From contig NZ_CP137573.1 of NCBI RefSeq assembly GCF_033343995.1, positions 3,133,001 through 3,197,000 of the forward strand: a stretch of 64,000 bases of DNA, written 5' to 3'. Below are positions 9,439-17,365 of the stretch, in pieces. This DNA is from Streptomyces sp. HUAS YS2 (GTDB lineage: Bacteria; Actinomycetota; Actinomycetes; Streptomycetales; Streptomycetaceae). The notes under the pieces were generated by a model. That model had not been told where the DNA came from, made no database searches, and saw only the letters and a list, made by a program, of their open reading frames with translations. The translations under genes and the position numbers were made by a program. Position 1 is the first letter of the stretch; every line of letters begins with the position of its first letter.

Positions 9439-9476
9439 TGCGCGCCAGCGCGCAGTCGCCGCGGAATCGGTTCCGC
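9439..9476 (-). terminator. Possible terminator after the quinone reductase gene
   Basis: Two small perfect hairpins lie side by side just beyond the leftward stop at 9480: GCGGAA/TTCCGC with a 4-nt loop (9461-9476) and TGCGCGC/GCGCGCA with a 2-nt loop (9439-9454). Confidence 0.4.
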
Positions 9477-9479
9477 AGG

Positions 9480-10919
9480 TCAGACCTCGCCCGTCGCCTT
9501 CCGGGTGTGGAGCTGACGTGCCACTTCCGCGATCGAGCCCGACAGGGAGGGGTACACGGTGAAAGCGTTTGCGATCTGTTCGACCGTCAGATTGTTGTCG
9601 ACCGCGATCGAGATCGGGTGGATCAGTTCACTCGCGCGCGGGGCGACGACGCAGCCGCCGACCACGATCCCGGTGCCGGGGCGGCAGAAGAGCTTCACGA
9701 AGCCGTCCCGGATGCCCTGCATCTTGGCCCGCGGGTTCCTCAGCAGCGGCAGCTTCACGACACGGGCGTCGATCTTGCCCGCGTCCACGTCGGCCTGGGT
9801 GAAGCCGACGGTGGCGATCTCCGGGTCGGTGAAGACGTTCGAGGAGACCGTCTTCAGGTTCAGCGGGGCCACCGCGTCGCCGAGGAAGTGGTACATCGCG
9901 ATCCGGCCCTGCATGGCGGCGACGGATGCGAGTGCGAAGACGCCCGTGACGTCGCCCGCGGCGTACACGCCCGGCGCGGAGGTACGGGAGACCTTGTCGG
10001 TCCAGATGTGGCCCGAATCCTTCAGCCGGACCCCGGCCTCCTCCAGACCCATTCCGGCCGAGTTCGGGATGGCGCCGACGGCCATCAGGCAGTGCGTGCC
10101 GGAGATGACCCGGCCGTCGTCGAGGGTGACCTCGACCCGGTCACCGACCCGCTTGGCGGCAGAGGCGCGGGAGCGGGCCATGACGTTCATCCCGCGGCGG
10201 CGGAAGACGTCCTCCAGGACCGCGGCAGCGTCCGGGTCCTCGCCCGGCAGCACGCGGTCGCGGGAGGAGACGAGGGTGACGCGGGAGCCGAGCGCCTGGT
10301 ACGCGCCGGCGAACTCGGCGCCGGTGACACCGGAACCGACCACGATGAGCTCCTCGGGGAGCTCCTTGAGGTCGTAGACCTGCGTCCAGTTCAGGATGCG
10401 CTCGCCGTCCGGCTGGGCGTCGGGCAGCTCGCGCGGGTGGCCGCCGGTCGCGATCAGCACGGCGTCGGCGGTCAGCGCCTCCTCGGTGCCGTCGGCGGCG
10501 GTGACGATCACCTGGCGCGAGCCGTCGAGCGCCTGGCGGCCCGACAGCCGGCCGCGGCCGCGCAGCACCCGGGCGCCGGCCCGGGTCACGGAGGCGGTGA
10601 TGTCGTGCGACTGGGCGAGCGCGAGCCGCTTCACCCGGCGGTTGACCTTGCCGAGGTCCACGCCGACGACGCGGGCGGCCTGCTCCAGCGGCGGGGTGTC
10701 GTCCGCGACGATGATGCCGAGCTCCTCGTACGAGGAGTCGAAGGTGGTCATCACCTCGGCGGTCGCGATCAGGGTCTTGGAGGGGACGCAGTCGGTCAGG
10801 ACGGACGCGCCGCCGAGGCCGTCGCAGTCCACGACGGTCACCTCCGCGCCGAGTTGGGCGCCCACCAGGGCCGCCTCGTATCCGCCGGGTCCGCCGCCGA
10901 TGATCACGATCCGGGTCAC
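9480..10919 (-). CDS. lpdA: NAD(P)H-quinone dehydrogenase, LpdA-type flavoprotein
   Basis: 479 residues from GTG at 10919. It has the class I pyridine nucleotide-disulfide oxidoreductase fold: N-terminal FAD Rossmann motif GGGPGG (8-13), a NAD(P) Rossmann motif VVGSGVTGAEFAG near 190-202, a second FAD motif YAAGDVTG, and a C-terminal dimerisation domain. Lipoamide dehydrogenases have two redox cysteines here (CxxxxC). This protein reads GGASVLTDCVPSK, so the first Cys is missing, as in Mycobacterium tuberculosis LpdA (Rv3303c), which reduces quinones rather than lipoamide. I therefore call it a quinone reductase. Two 30-bp tandem repeats lie 48 nt upstream of its start. Likely role: oxidative-stress protection or redox balance in the cytoplasm. 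Confidence 0.88.
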   Translation of the reverse strand: MTRIVIIGGGPGGYEAALVGAQLGAEVTVVDCDGLGGASVLTDCVPSKTLIATAEVMTTFDSSYEELGIIVADDTPPLEQAARVVGVDLGKVNRRVKRLALAQSHDITASVTRAGARVLRGRGRLSGRQALDGSRQVIVTAADGTEEALTADAVLIATGGHPRELPDAQPDGERILNWTQVYDLKELPEELIVVGSGVTGAEFAGAYQALGSRVTLVSSRDRVLPGEDPDAAAVLEDVFRRRGMNVMARSRASAAKRVGDRVEVTLDDGRVISGTHCLMAVGAIPNSAGMGLEEAGVRLKDSGHIWTDKVSRTSAPGVYAAGDVTGVFALASVAAMQGRIAMYHFLGDAVAPLNLKTVSSNVFTDPEIATVGFTQADVDAGKIDARVVKLPLLRNPRAKMQGIRDGFVKLFCRPGTGIVVGGCVVAPRASELIHPISIAVDNNLTVEQIANAFTVYPSLSGSIAEVARQLHTRKATGEV

Positions 10920-10966
10920 TGGGATCTACGCCTCGCGCTCTCGTTCTGCCGGGGATTCCCCCGCTG

Positions 10967-11026
10967 GGCTGCAGTGCGTACGCCATTGTCCCGCACGGCT
11001 GAAGTGCGTACCCCATTGTCCCGTAC
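10967..11026. repeat. Two tandem 30-bp direct repeats upstream of the quinone reductase
   Basis: Units 10967-10996 and 10997-11026 are adjacent and differ at 3 of 30 positions. Each contains AGTGCGTAC, a single variable base, then CCATTGTCCCG. They lie 48 nt upstream of the leftward gene and about 110 nt upstream of the rightward one, so they could be regulator sites or a recent slippage duplication. Confidence 0.8.
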
Positions 11027-11135
11027 GCGCGGGTCCGGCTCGCGCCGGGGCCTCCATACGGTGTCGCCCCCGGGGTACACGGTGCTCACCGCGGTGTACG
11101 CCGGGCAGCCCGGGCCCTCCCGTACCCTCGACCCC

Positions 11136-11573
11136 ATGTCGCTCTACGCCGCGTACGCCGGCAACCTCGACCCGCGGCTCATGACCCGCCGCGCCCCGCA
11201 CTCCCCGCTGCGCGGCACCGGCTGGCTGAACGGCTGGCGGCTGACGTTCGGGGGCGAGCACATGGGCTGGGAGGGCGCGCTGCCCACGATCGTGGAGGCC
11301 CCGCGCCAGCAGGTGTTCGTCGCGCTCTACGACATCGCCCCGATGGACGAGGACTCCATGGACCGCTGGGAGGGTGTCGGCCTCGACATCTACCGGCGCA
11401 TGCGGGTGCGGGTCGACACGCTGGACGGCGAGGAGCCGGCCTGGCTGTACGTGCTGAACGCGTACGAGGGCGGACTGCCGTCCGCCCGCTATCTCGGCGA
11501 GATCGCCGACGCCGCGGAGTCGGCGGGGGCGCCGCACGACTACGTGATGGAACTGCGCAAGCGCCCGTGCTGA
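11136..11573 (+). CDS. Gamma-glutamylcyclotransferase-like protein
   Basis: 145 residues. The N-terminus MSLYAAYAGNLDP is a variant of the substrate-loop motif (YGSN) of the GGCT fold, followed by FGGEHMGWEGALPTIV and VALYDIAPMDEDSMDRWEG, where the family's catalytic acid region is expected. The fold cyclises gamma-glutamyl or related amines, but substrates in bacteria are mostly undefined. ATG at 11136 has no Shine-Dalgarno. TACCCT (11123-11128) is 7 nt upstream, so the mRNA may be leaderless. It diverges from the quinone reductase gene. Confidence 0.82.
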   Translation: MSLYAAYAGNLDPRLMTRRAPHSPLRGTGWLNGWRLTFGGEHMGWEGALPTIVEAPRQQVFVALYDIAPMDEDSMDRWEGVGLDIYRRMRVRVDTLDGEEPAWLYVLNAYEGGLPSARYLGEIADAAESAGAPHDYVMELRKRPC

Positions 11574-11663
11574 CGCCGTGACGTACTGACCGACGGGTGA
11601 AACGGAACACTCCGCTCGTCGGAAACGACAAGACAACGATCGCATGTCCGTCAGCATCGTCAT

Positions 11664-11675
11664 CTACGCGCGTAG
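11664..11675. promoter_or_regulatory. Nucleoside-regulon palindrome upstream of pnp
   Basis: Exact CTACGCGCGTAG, 81 nt before the pnp start. It is one of six copies placed upstream of nucleoside-catabolism genes in this window. A -10-like TACGCT follows at 11688-11693, so the site would overlap the -35 region. Confidence 0.75.
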
Positions 11676-11756
11676 GCCATCTCGGGCTACGCTTCTTCGC
11701 GTATCAAATCCGTCCGGGGTTCCCCTCGGACCCCCCTCCCCGAGGCGAGAGACTCA

Positions 11757-12560
11757 GTGAACGCAACTGCCACCCCGTACGAGGCCGCCGAGGCCGCCGC
11801 CGCGCGCCTGCGCGAGCTGACCGGAGTCGAGAACCACGACGTGGCGCTCGTCATGGGCTCCGGCTGGGCCCCGGCCGTCGACGCGCTCGGCGCGCCCGAG
11901 GCCGAGTTCCCGGTCACCGAGCTGCCCGGCTTCCCGCCGCCGGCCGTCGAGGGCCACGGCGGCAAGATCCGCTCGTACAAGATCGGTGAGAAGCGCGCGC
12001 TGGTCTTCCTGGGCCGCACCCACTTCTACGAGGGCCGGGGCGTCGCCGCGGTCGCGCACGGCGTGCGCACCGCGGTCGCGGCCGGCTGCAAGACCATCGT
12101 GCTGACGAACGGCTGCGGCGGTCTGCGCGAGGGCATGCGCCCGGGCCAGCCGGTCCTGATCAGCGACCACATCAACCTGACGGGCGCCTCGCCGATCGTC
12201 GGCGCGAACTTCGTGGACCTGACGGACCTGTACTCGCCGCGGCTGCGCGCGCTGTGCAAGGAGGTGGACGAGACGCTGGAGGAGGGCGTGTACGTCCAGT
12301 TCCCCGGCCCGCACTACGAGACCCCGGCCGAGATCAACATGGTCCGTGCCATGGGCGGCGACCTGGTCGGCATGTCCACGACCCTGGAGGCCATCGCGGC
12401 CCGCGAGGCCGGCGCGGAGGTCCTCGGCATCTCCCTCGTCACCAACCTGGCGGCGGGCCTCTCGGGCGAGCCGCTGAACCACGAGGAGGTCCTCCAGGCG
12501 GGCCGCGACTCGGCGGCGCGCATGGGTGAACTGCTCACCCGGGTGCTCGACCGCATCTAG
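11757..12560 (+). CDS. pnp: Purine-nucleoside phosphorylase (trimeric class)
   Basis: 267 residues from GTG at 11757. It cleaves (deoxy)inosine and (deoxy)guanosine with phosphate into base and (deoxy)ribose-1-phosphate. Visible signatures of the trimeric PNP/MTAP family are the phosphate loop VMGSGWAP (about 31-38), TNGCGGL, the long motif [25 protein letters not shown] containing the purine-binding Glu, and SLVTNLAAG with the base-recognition Asn near the end. The product sugar phosphate would feed the mutase gene just downstream and then deoC. The shared operator at 11664-11675 indicates co-regulation with deoC, add, deoA and the nucleoside transporter. Confidence 0.93.
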   Translation: MNATATPYEAAEAAAARLRELTGVENHDVALVMGSGWAPAVDALGAPEAEFPVTELPGFPPPAVEGHGGKIRSYKIGEKRALVFLGRTHFYEGRGVAAVAHGVRTAVAAGCKTIVLTNGCGGLREGMRPGQPVLISDHINLTGASPIVGANFVDLTDLYSPRLRALCKEVDETLEEGVYVQFPGPHYETPAEINMVRAMGGDLVGMSTTLEAIAAREAGAEVLGISLVTNLAAGLSGEPLNHEEVLQAGRDSAARMGELLTRVLDRI

Positions 12561-12597
12561 GACCGGCCGGCCGGCTGAGGTTTCCGCCCGTCGGGCG

Positions 12598-12712
12598 GAG
12601 ACTTCAGCCCGCCCGGCGTTCGAGGGCACGGCCGCAGTCCGTACGGGGTCTGGGGGCTCGCCCCCAGTTTCGGGAAGGGGCCGGGTGGGGGAAGGCTCCG
12701 CGCAGCGGCCCA
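12598..12712. repeat. Degenerate Streptomyces intergenic repeat element
   Basis: The segment contains CTTCAGCCCGCCCGGCGTTC, GGGTCTGGGGGCTCGCCCCC and GGGAAGGGGCCGGGTGGGGG in the order I associate with a family of intergenic repeats scattered through Streptomyces genomes, including its central hairpin (CTGGGGGCTCGCCCCCAG). It lies between pnp and the mutase gene and has no coding content. Identification is from memory of the consensus. Confidence 0.5.
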
Positions 12713-12774
12713 CCCACCCGCGCCCGCACACCGACCGCAGCCCCCGCCCGCCCGTATCCCTGAAAGGCATCACC

Positions 12775-14436
12775 GTGACGACGCAGGACGACCTCCTCGC
12801 CCGGGCCCAGGCGTGGCTCGCCGAGGACCCCGACGGCGAGACCCGCGAGGAGCTCGCCGCTCTCATCCAGGCCGGCGACCGGGACGAGCTCACCGTCCGC
12901 TTCGCCGGCACGCTGCAGTTCGGCACCGCCGGCCTCCGCGGCGAGCTCGGCGCCGGCCCCATGCGGATGAACCGCTCCGTGGTCATCCGCGCCGCCGCCG
13001 GCCTCGCCGCGTACCTGAAGGCGAAGGGCCAGAGCGGCGGCCTCGTCGTCATCGGCTACGACGCCCGCTACAAGTCGGCCGACTTCGCCCGTGACACCGC
13101 CGCCGTCATGGTCGGCGCCGGGCTGCGCGCCGCGCTGCTGCCGCGCCCGCTGCCGACGCCGGTCCTCGCGTACGCCATAAGGCACCTGGGCGCCGTCGCC
13201 GGCGTCGAGGTGACCGCGAGCCACAACCCGCCGCGCGACAACGGCTACAAGGTCTACCTCGGCGACGGCTCGCAGATCGTGCCGCCGGCCGACGCGGAGA
13301 TCGCCGCAGAGATCGCGGCGGTCCGCTCGCTGGCCGACGTACCGCGCCCGGCCGAGGGCTGGGAGACGCTCGGGGACGAGGTCCTCCAGGCGTACCTGGC
13401 CCGTACGGACGCGGTCCTGACGAACGGTTCCCCGCGCACCGCGAACGTCGTCTACACGGCCATGCACGGCGTCGGCAAGGACGTCGTGATCGCCGCCTTC
13501 GAGCGGGCCGGCTTCCCCGCCCCGGTGCTCGTCGCCGAGCAGGCCGAGCCCGACCCGGCGTTCCCGACCGTCGCGTTCCCCAACCCGGAGGAGCCGGGCG
13601 CGATGGACCTGGCGTTCGCGAAGGCCCGCGAGGTCCGGCCGGACGTCGTGATCGCCAACGACCCGGACGCCGACCGCTGCGCCGTCGCCGTCCCGGACAA
13701 CGGCGACTGGCGGATGCTGCGTGGCGACGAGGTCGGCGCACTGCTCGCCGCGCACCTCGTGCACAAGGGGGTGTCACGCGGTGACAAGAACAGCGTGTTC
13801 GCCGAGTCGATCGTGTCGTCCTCGCTGCTCGGCCGGATCGCGAAGGCGGCCCGCCTCGGCTACGAGGAGACCCTCACCGGCTTCAAGTGGATCGCCCGCG
13901 TGGAGGGCCTGCGGTACGGCTACGAGGAGGCGCTCGGCTACTGCGTCGACCCCGAGGGCGTCCGCGACAAGGACGGCATCACGGCAGCGCTGCTGGTGAC
14001 CGAGCTGGTCTCGGAGCTCAAGGCGCAGGGCCGGACGCTCCAGGACCTGCTCGACGACCTGGCCGTCGAGCACGGGCTGCACGCCACCGACCAGTTGTCG
14101 GTGCGGGTCGAGGACCTGACGATCATCGCGAACGCCATGGCGGCGCTGCGCGAGAACCCGCCGGCGCGGCTCGCCGGGCTGACCGTCGTCACCGCCGAGG
14201 ACCTCACCAAGGGCTCCGAGGCGCTGCCGCCGACGGACGGCCTGCGCTACTACCTGGAGGGCGCGTACGACGCCCGGGTCATCGTCCGCCCCAGCGGCAC
14301 CGAGCCCAAGCTCAAGTGCTACCTGGAGGTCGTCGTCCCGGTCGCCGGCCCGACCGAACTCGCCGCGGCCCGCGCCACGGGCGCCGAGGTGCTCGACGCG
14401 ATCAAGAAGGACCTGGCGGCGGCCGCGGGCATCTGA
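12775..14436 (+). CDS. Phospho-sugar mutase (PGM/PMM family), probable phosphopentomutase role
   Basis: 553 residues. GTG at 12775 is preceded by AAAGG at good spacing. All four domains of the alpha-D-phosphohexomutase family are represented: the catalytic phosphoserine loop TASHNPP (Ser149), the metal loop NDPDADRC (Asp296, Asp298, Asp300), the sugar loop, and the C-terminal phosphate loop RPSGTEPKLKCYLE. The family interconverts hexose or pentose 1- and 5/6-phosphates through a phosphoserine. At about 550 residues it belongs with the long phosphoglucomutase-2/phosphopentomutase group rather than the 450-residue phosphomannomutases. Placed after pnp and near deoC, I infer that it turns (deoxy)ribose-1-phosphate into the 5-phosphate. 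Automatic annotation as phosphomannomutase would be a family-level name. A strong terminator follows. Confidence 0.9.
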   Translation: MTTQDDLLARAQAWLAEDPDGETREELAALIQAGDRDELTVRFAGTLQFGTAGLRGELGAGPMRMNRSVVIRAAAGLAAYLKAKGQSGGLVVIGYDARYKSADFARDTAAVMVGAGLRAALLPRPLPTPVLAYAIRHLGAVAGVEVTASHNPPRDNGYKVYLGDGSQIVPPADAEIAAEIAAVRSLADVPRPAEGWETLGDEVLQAYLARTDAVLTNGSPRTANVVYTAMHGVGKDVVIAAFERAGFPAPVLVAEQAEPDPAFPTVAFPNPEEPGAMDLAFAKAREVRPDVVIANDPDADRCAVAVPDNGDWRMLRGDEVGALLAAHLVHKGVSRGDKNSVFAESIVSSSLLGRIAKAARLGYEETLTGFKWIARVEGLRYGYEEALGYCVDPEGVRDKDGITAALLVTELVSELKAQGRTLQDLLDDLAVEHGLHATDQLSVRVEDLTIIANAMAALRENPPARLAGLTVVTAEDLTKGSEALPPTDGLRYYLEGAYDARVIVRPSGTEPKLKCYLEVVVPVAGPTELAAARATGAEVLDAIKKDLAAAAGI

Positions 14437-14463
14437 CCCGGGACGCCCCCGGGAGGCGGGGCC

Positions 14464-14499
14464 GCGGGCCCGTACGGACGTTGTTCCGTACGGGCCCGC
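14464..14499 (+). terminator. Hairpin terminator after the phospho-sugar mutase
   Basis: Perfect 15-bp stem (14464-14478 with 14485-14499) and 6-nt loop, 27 nt after the stop codon. Confidence 0.85.
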
Positions 14500-14616
14500 C
14501 GCCGTTCCCGTGCGGGTGAATTCGCTGCGGCAGACGACGTAGCGGTCCGTGACCCGAACAGGTGGTCCGGGCCAGGGTGCCCCCGAGAGCGCCCGCCGAG
14601 CCCAGGAGCCGCCGCC

Positions 14617-15810
14617 GTGCCCCCGGTCCTGACCGCCCGCCCCACCGTCCCCGCCTCCCGCAGGCCGCCGTCGCCGGCCGGCGGCGGGGTGCCGGAGCGG
14701 GTACGCGGCACCCTGCGGCACGCCGCGCCCGCGCTGCTCGGCTATCTGGCGGTACGGCTCCTGGGCCTGCTGGTGCTCGCCCGCTGGGCGCACCTCCAGG
14801 GCCACGGCGTCTGGCCCGCCCTCGCCACGTCCTGGGACTCCGACTGGTACCTCCAGATCGCCGACGAGGGATACGCGCACGACCTGGGGACCCGCATGGA
14901 CGCCAACAACCTGGCGTTCTTCCCGCTGTACCCGGCCCTGATCAAGGGCTTCGCGGCCGTCACCCCGGGCTCGCGCGCCTCCGTCGGCCTGGTGATCGCC
15001 GTGGTCTGCTCGATGGCCGCCGCGTGGGGGATCTTCGCCGTGGGCGACCGGCTGCACGGGCGGCGCGCCGGCACGGTGCTCGCGGTGCTGTGGGGCGCGC
15101 TGCCGGTCGCCGCCGTCCAGTGGATGGGCTACACCGAGTCGCTGTTCACCGCGCTCGCCGCCTGGGCGCTGTACGCAGTCCTGGACGGGCGCTGGGCCTG
15201 GGCGGCGGGCATGGCCGTACTGGCGGGGCTGACCCGGCCCACGGGCGTCGCGGTCGCCGCGGCGGTGGCCGTCGCCGGGCTGCTCGCGGCCCGGCGCGGC
15301 GGACCGGCCGGACGGGCGGCGCTGCTCGCCGCGCTCGCCGCTCCGCTGGGCTGGCTGGGGTACGTGGGGTGGGTGGCGCTGCGGGTGGGCCGCGCGGACG
15401 GCTACTTCGCGGTGCAGCGGCTGTGGCGCAACACCTGGGACGGCGGCGCGGTCACCCTGGACCAGTTGCGCGACCATCTCGTGTACGCACGGGACCCGTA
15501 CCTGTTCCTGGTCGTCGTCTCGGTCGTCCTGGTGGTGTCGACGGGCCTGTACCTGCTGTGTCTGGCGGACCGGCAGCCGGCCGCGCTGCTGGTGTTCTCC
15601 GGGGCGCTGCTGCTCGTGGTGCTGGGCAGCGGCGGGGTGTACTTCCCGCGCGCCCGCTTCCTGCTGCCGGGCTTCCCGCTCCTGCTGCCGCTCGCCGTCG
15701 CGGTCTCGCGGGCCCGGCGCCATGTGGCCGCACTGGTCCTCGGCGGGGCCGCGCTGTCGTCGGCGTGGCTGGGCGGCTACATGCTCCTGGTCTGGCCGGG
15801 ACCGCCGTGA
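14617..15810 (+). CDS. Integral membrane mannosyltransferase, PIG-V/GT-C type
   Basis: 397 residues from GTG at 14617 with CAGGAG upstream. About nine to ten hydrophobic helices follow a basic N-terminus. The first extracytoplasmic loop carries the acidic motif SWDSDWYLQIADEGY, typical of GT-C transferases that use a lipid-linked sugar donor, and YTESLFTALAAWAL resembles the PIG-V conserved block. The family adds mannose from polyprenyl-phosphomannose on the outer face of the membrane. In Streptomyces such enzymes may glycosylate secreted proteins or lipids, but the acceptor is not shown by context. Confidence 0.85.
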   Translation: MPPVLTARPTVPASRRPPSPAGGGVPERVRGTLRHAAPALLGYLAVRLLGLLVLARWAHLQGHGVWPALATSWDSDWYLQIADEGYAHDLGTRMDANNLAFFPLYPALIKGFAAVTPGSRASVGLVIAVVCSMAAAWGIFAVGDRLHGRRAGTVLAVLWGALPVAAVQWMGYTESLFTALAAWALYAVLDGRWAWAAGMAVLAGLTRPTGVAVAAAVAVAGLLAARRGGPAGRAALLAALAAPLGWLGYVGWVALRVGRADGYFAVQRLWRNTWDGGAVTLDQLRDHLVYARDPYLFLVVVSVVLVVSTGLYLLCLADRQPAALLVFSGALLLVVLGSGGVYFPRARFLLPGFPLLLPLAVAVSRARRHVAALVLGGAALSSAWLGGYMLLVWPGPP

Positions 15811-15862
15811 GGGGCGCCGTGCGGACCGCTGCGGCGAGTCCCGTCAGCCGTCGGGAGTACCG

Positions 15863-16507
15863 TCAGCCCGTCGCCAGCAGCACGATCATCACCACGAGGC
15901 CGGCGAGGGACGGCGCGAGGATCTCGTACGCCCAGCGGATCTTGACCTCGCCCTGCGCGCCGGGCAGCCGGCCGCACCGCTCGGCCTGTTCGCGGAGGTC
16001 GGCGATGGTCTGGTCGGCGGGCGCGACGCGCGCCTTGTCGTCGACGGAGGCTGTCACGGACGTCCGGCCGTGCGGGTCGTCCTGGGACTTGCGGACCTGC
16101 TGCCGCGCGGCCTTCTTGCGCTGGCGCAGCGACACCGGGACGGCCCACAGCTGGTACTTGGCGCCGGACTGCGTGATGACCTCGCTGGAGTACGAGGCGC
16201 GCACATCGGCGACCTGCGCCCAGGGCAGCACGATCGTGCGGAACGGGTTGCGGATCCGCAGCCGGTCGTCGTTGACGAAGACCGCCGGCCGGAAGGTGAA
16301 GGCCACTACCAGCGGCACGACGAGCAGCAGGCCCGCGAGCGCCAGCCAGGGCGTGCGGCCCTCGCCGCGCACCATCGCATCGCCGCCGAGCCAGCCGCCG
16401 AGGGCGAGCAGCAGCACGCCGCCGGCGATCGCCATGGACGACCGGAAGACGCGGTCGGCGTAGGCGGGCTCGGCGGGCGGCTGTGAGGACGGGGGCTGGG
16501 TCGTCAT
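15863..16507 (-). CDS. PH-domain membrane protein
   Basis: 214 residues. Two adjacent membrane helices (about 27-46 and 55-75) precede a bacterial PH-like domain (FVNDDRLRIRNPFRTIVLPWAQVADVRA) and a linker with basic patches. A third hydrophobic segment closes the C-terminus (LAGLVVMIVLLATG). The function of this actinobacterial family is unknown. ATG at 16507 has no ribosome binding site. CAGAAT (16515-16520, minus strand) is 7 nt upstream, so the mRNA may be leaderless. Confidence 0.82.
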   Translation of the reverse strand: MTTQPPSSQPPAEPAYADRVFRSSMAIAGGVLLLALGGWLGGDAMVRGEGRTPWLALAGLLLVVPLVVAFTFRPAVFVNDDRLRIRNPFRTIVLPWAQVADVRASYSSEVITQSGAKYQLWAVPVSLRQRKKAARQQVRKSQDDPHGRTSVTASVDDKARVAPADQTIADLREQAERCGRLPGAQGEVKIRWAYEILAPSLAGLVVMIVLLATG

Positions 16508-16589
16508 GTCGCCGATTCTGCCTCACCCGCCCCGCGCGGCGCGGGTGGCGTCGGCCACGGTCGGCCCCGGGGCCGGCGGTACGGGCGGA

Positions 16590-17210
16590 TCAGGCGGTGT
16601 GCGTCGCGGTGAGATCGGCGTACACGATGATGTTGTCGGGGCGGTGGCCGTCGACCAGCGCGCCGCCGCAGGTGATCAGGCGCAGCTCGGGGCGGGCGGT
16701 GTTGCCGTAGACCTTCTGTGTCGGGAAGGTCTTCTTGTCGACCTGCTCCAGCGCGCGGACCGTGAAGACGGCGCGCGAGCCGTCGGCGCGGGTGACGGTG
16801 ATCGGGTCGCCGACCTTCACCTTGGCGACGTCCTTGAGCACGGCCGGGCCGTTCGCGGTGTCGAAGTGGCCGATCAGGACGGCCGGCCCGGTCTCGCCGG
16901 GCGTGACGCCCTTGGTGTACCAGCCGATCCTGTCCGCGTCGGCGACGGACGGCACCTCGACCGTCCCGTCCTTCGCGAGCCCCAGCTTCAGGACCTTCCC
17001 GGTGCCGGTGTCCACGCCCGCGGACGGCACCTGGACCCGTACCGGCTCGGAACGGGACAGCGGCGCGACGTTCTTCGCCGCGGGCGCCGGCGCGGCCGAG
17101 GTCGGGGCGACGGTGGCGGCCGGGGTGGCCTTCGGTGCGGTCGCCCCGCAGCCGGCGAGCGCGACCGTGGCGGCGAGGGCGAGGAGGGCGGCGGCGGGAC
17201 GGCGGTTCAT
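16590..17210 (-). CDS. Class F sortase, lipoprotein-like
   Basis: 206 residues. The signal region ends in a lipobox-like LAGC (Cys21), followed by a Pro/Ala/Thr-rich linker. The sortase domain (about 55-206) shows the catalytic triad: His115 in VLIGHFDT, Cys181 in RLITCGG and Arg190 in GHRPDN. The TCGG sequence and the length fit class E/F sortases of actinobacteria. It should sit on the outer face of the membrane and cleave C-terminal sorting signals. The neighbouring upstream gene encodes a secreted protein with a plausible sorting tail, so the pair may be enzyme and substrate. Confidence 0.9.
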   Translation of the reverse strand: MNRRPAAALLALAATVALAGCGATAPKATPAATVAPTSAAPAPAAKNVAPLSRSEPVRVQVPSAGVDTGTGKVLKLGLAKDGTVEVPSVADADRIGWYTKGVTPGETGPAVLIGHFDTANGPAVLKDVAKVKVGDPITVTRADGSRAVFTVRALEQVDKKTFPTQKVYGNTARPELRLITCGGALVDGHRPDNIIVYADLTATHTA

Positions 17211-17232
17211 GGGTGGCTCCGGGAAGGGGTGC

Positions 17233-17265
17233 GGCGGGCTGTCGCGAGGGATGCGACAGCCCGCC
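17233..17265 (-). terminator. Hairpin just upstream of the sortase start
   Basis: A 13-bp perfect stem (17233-17245 with 17253-17265), 22 nt before the sortase ATG. It could be a second terminator for the upstream gene or a structured leader of the sortase mRNA. Confidence 0.55.
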
Positions 17266-17322
17266 GTGGGGTGGGGTGATGCGTGCCTGCCTGCGCTCGG
17301 GTCAAGGGATCACAGGCGGGGT

Positions 17323-17359
17323 GGGCGTGCCCGACCCTAGGTACGGGTCCGGCACGCCC
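17323..17359 (-). terminator. Hairpin terminator after the surface protein gene
   Basis: 15-bp stem with one mismatch (17323-17337 with 17345-17359), immediately after the stop at 17366. Confidence 0.75.
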
Positions 17360-17365
17360 GACGAC

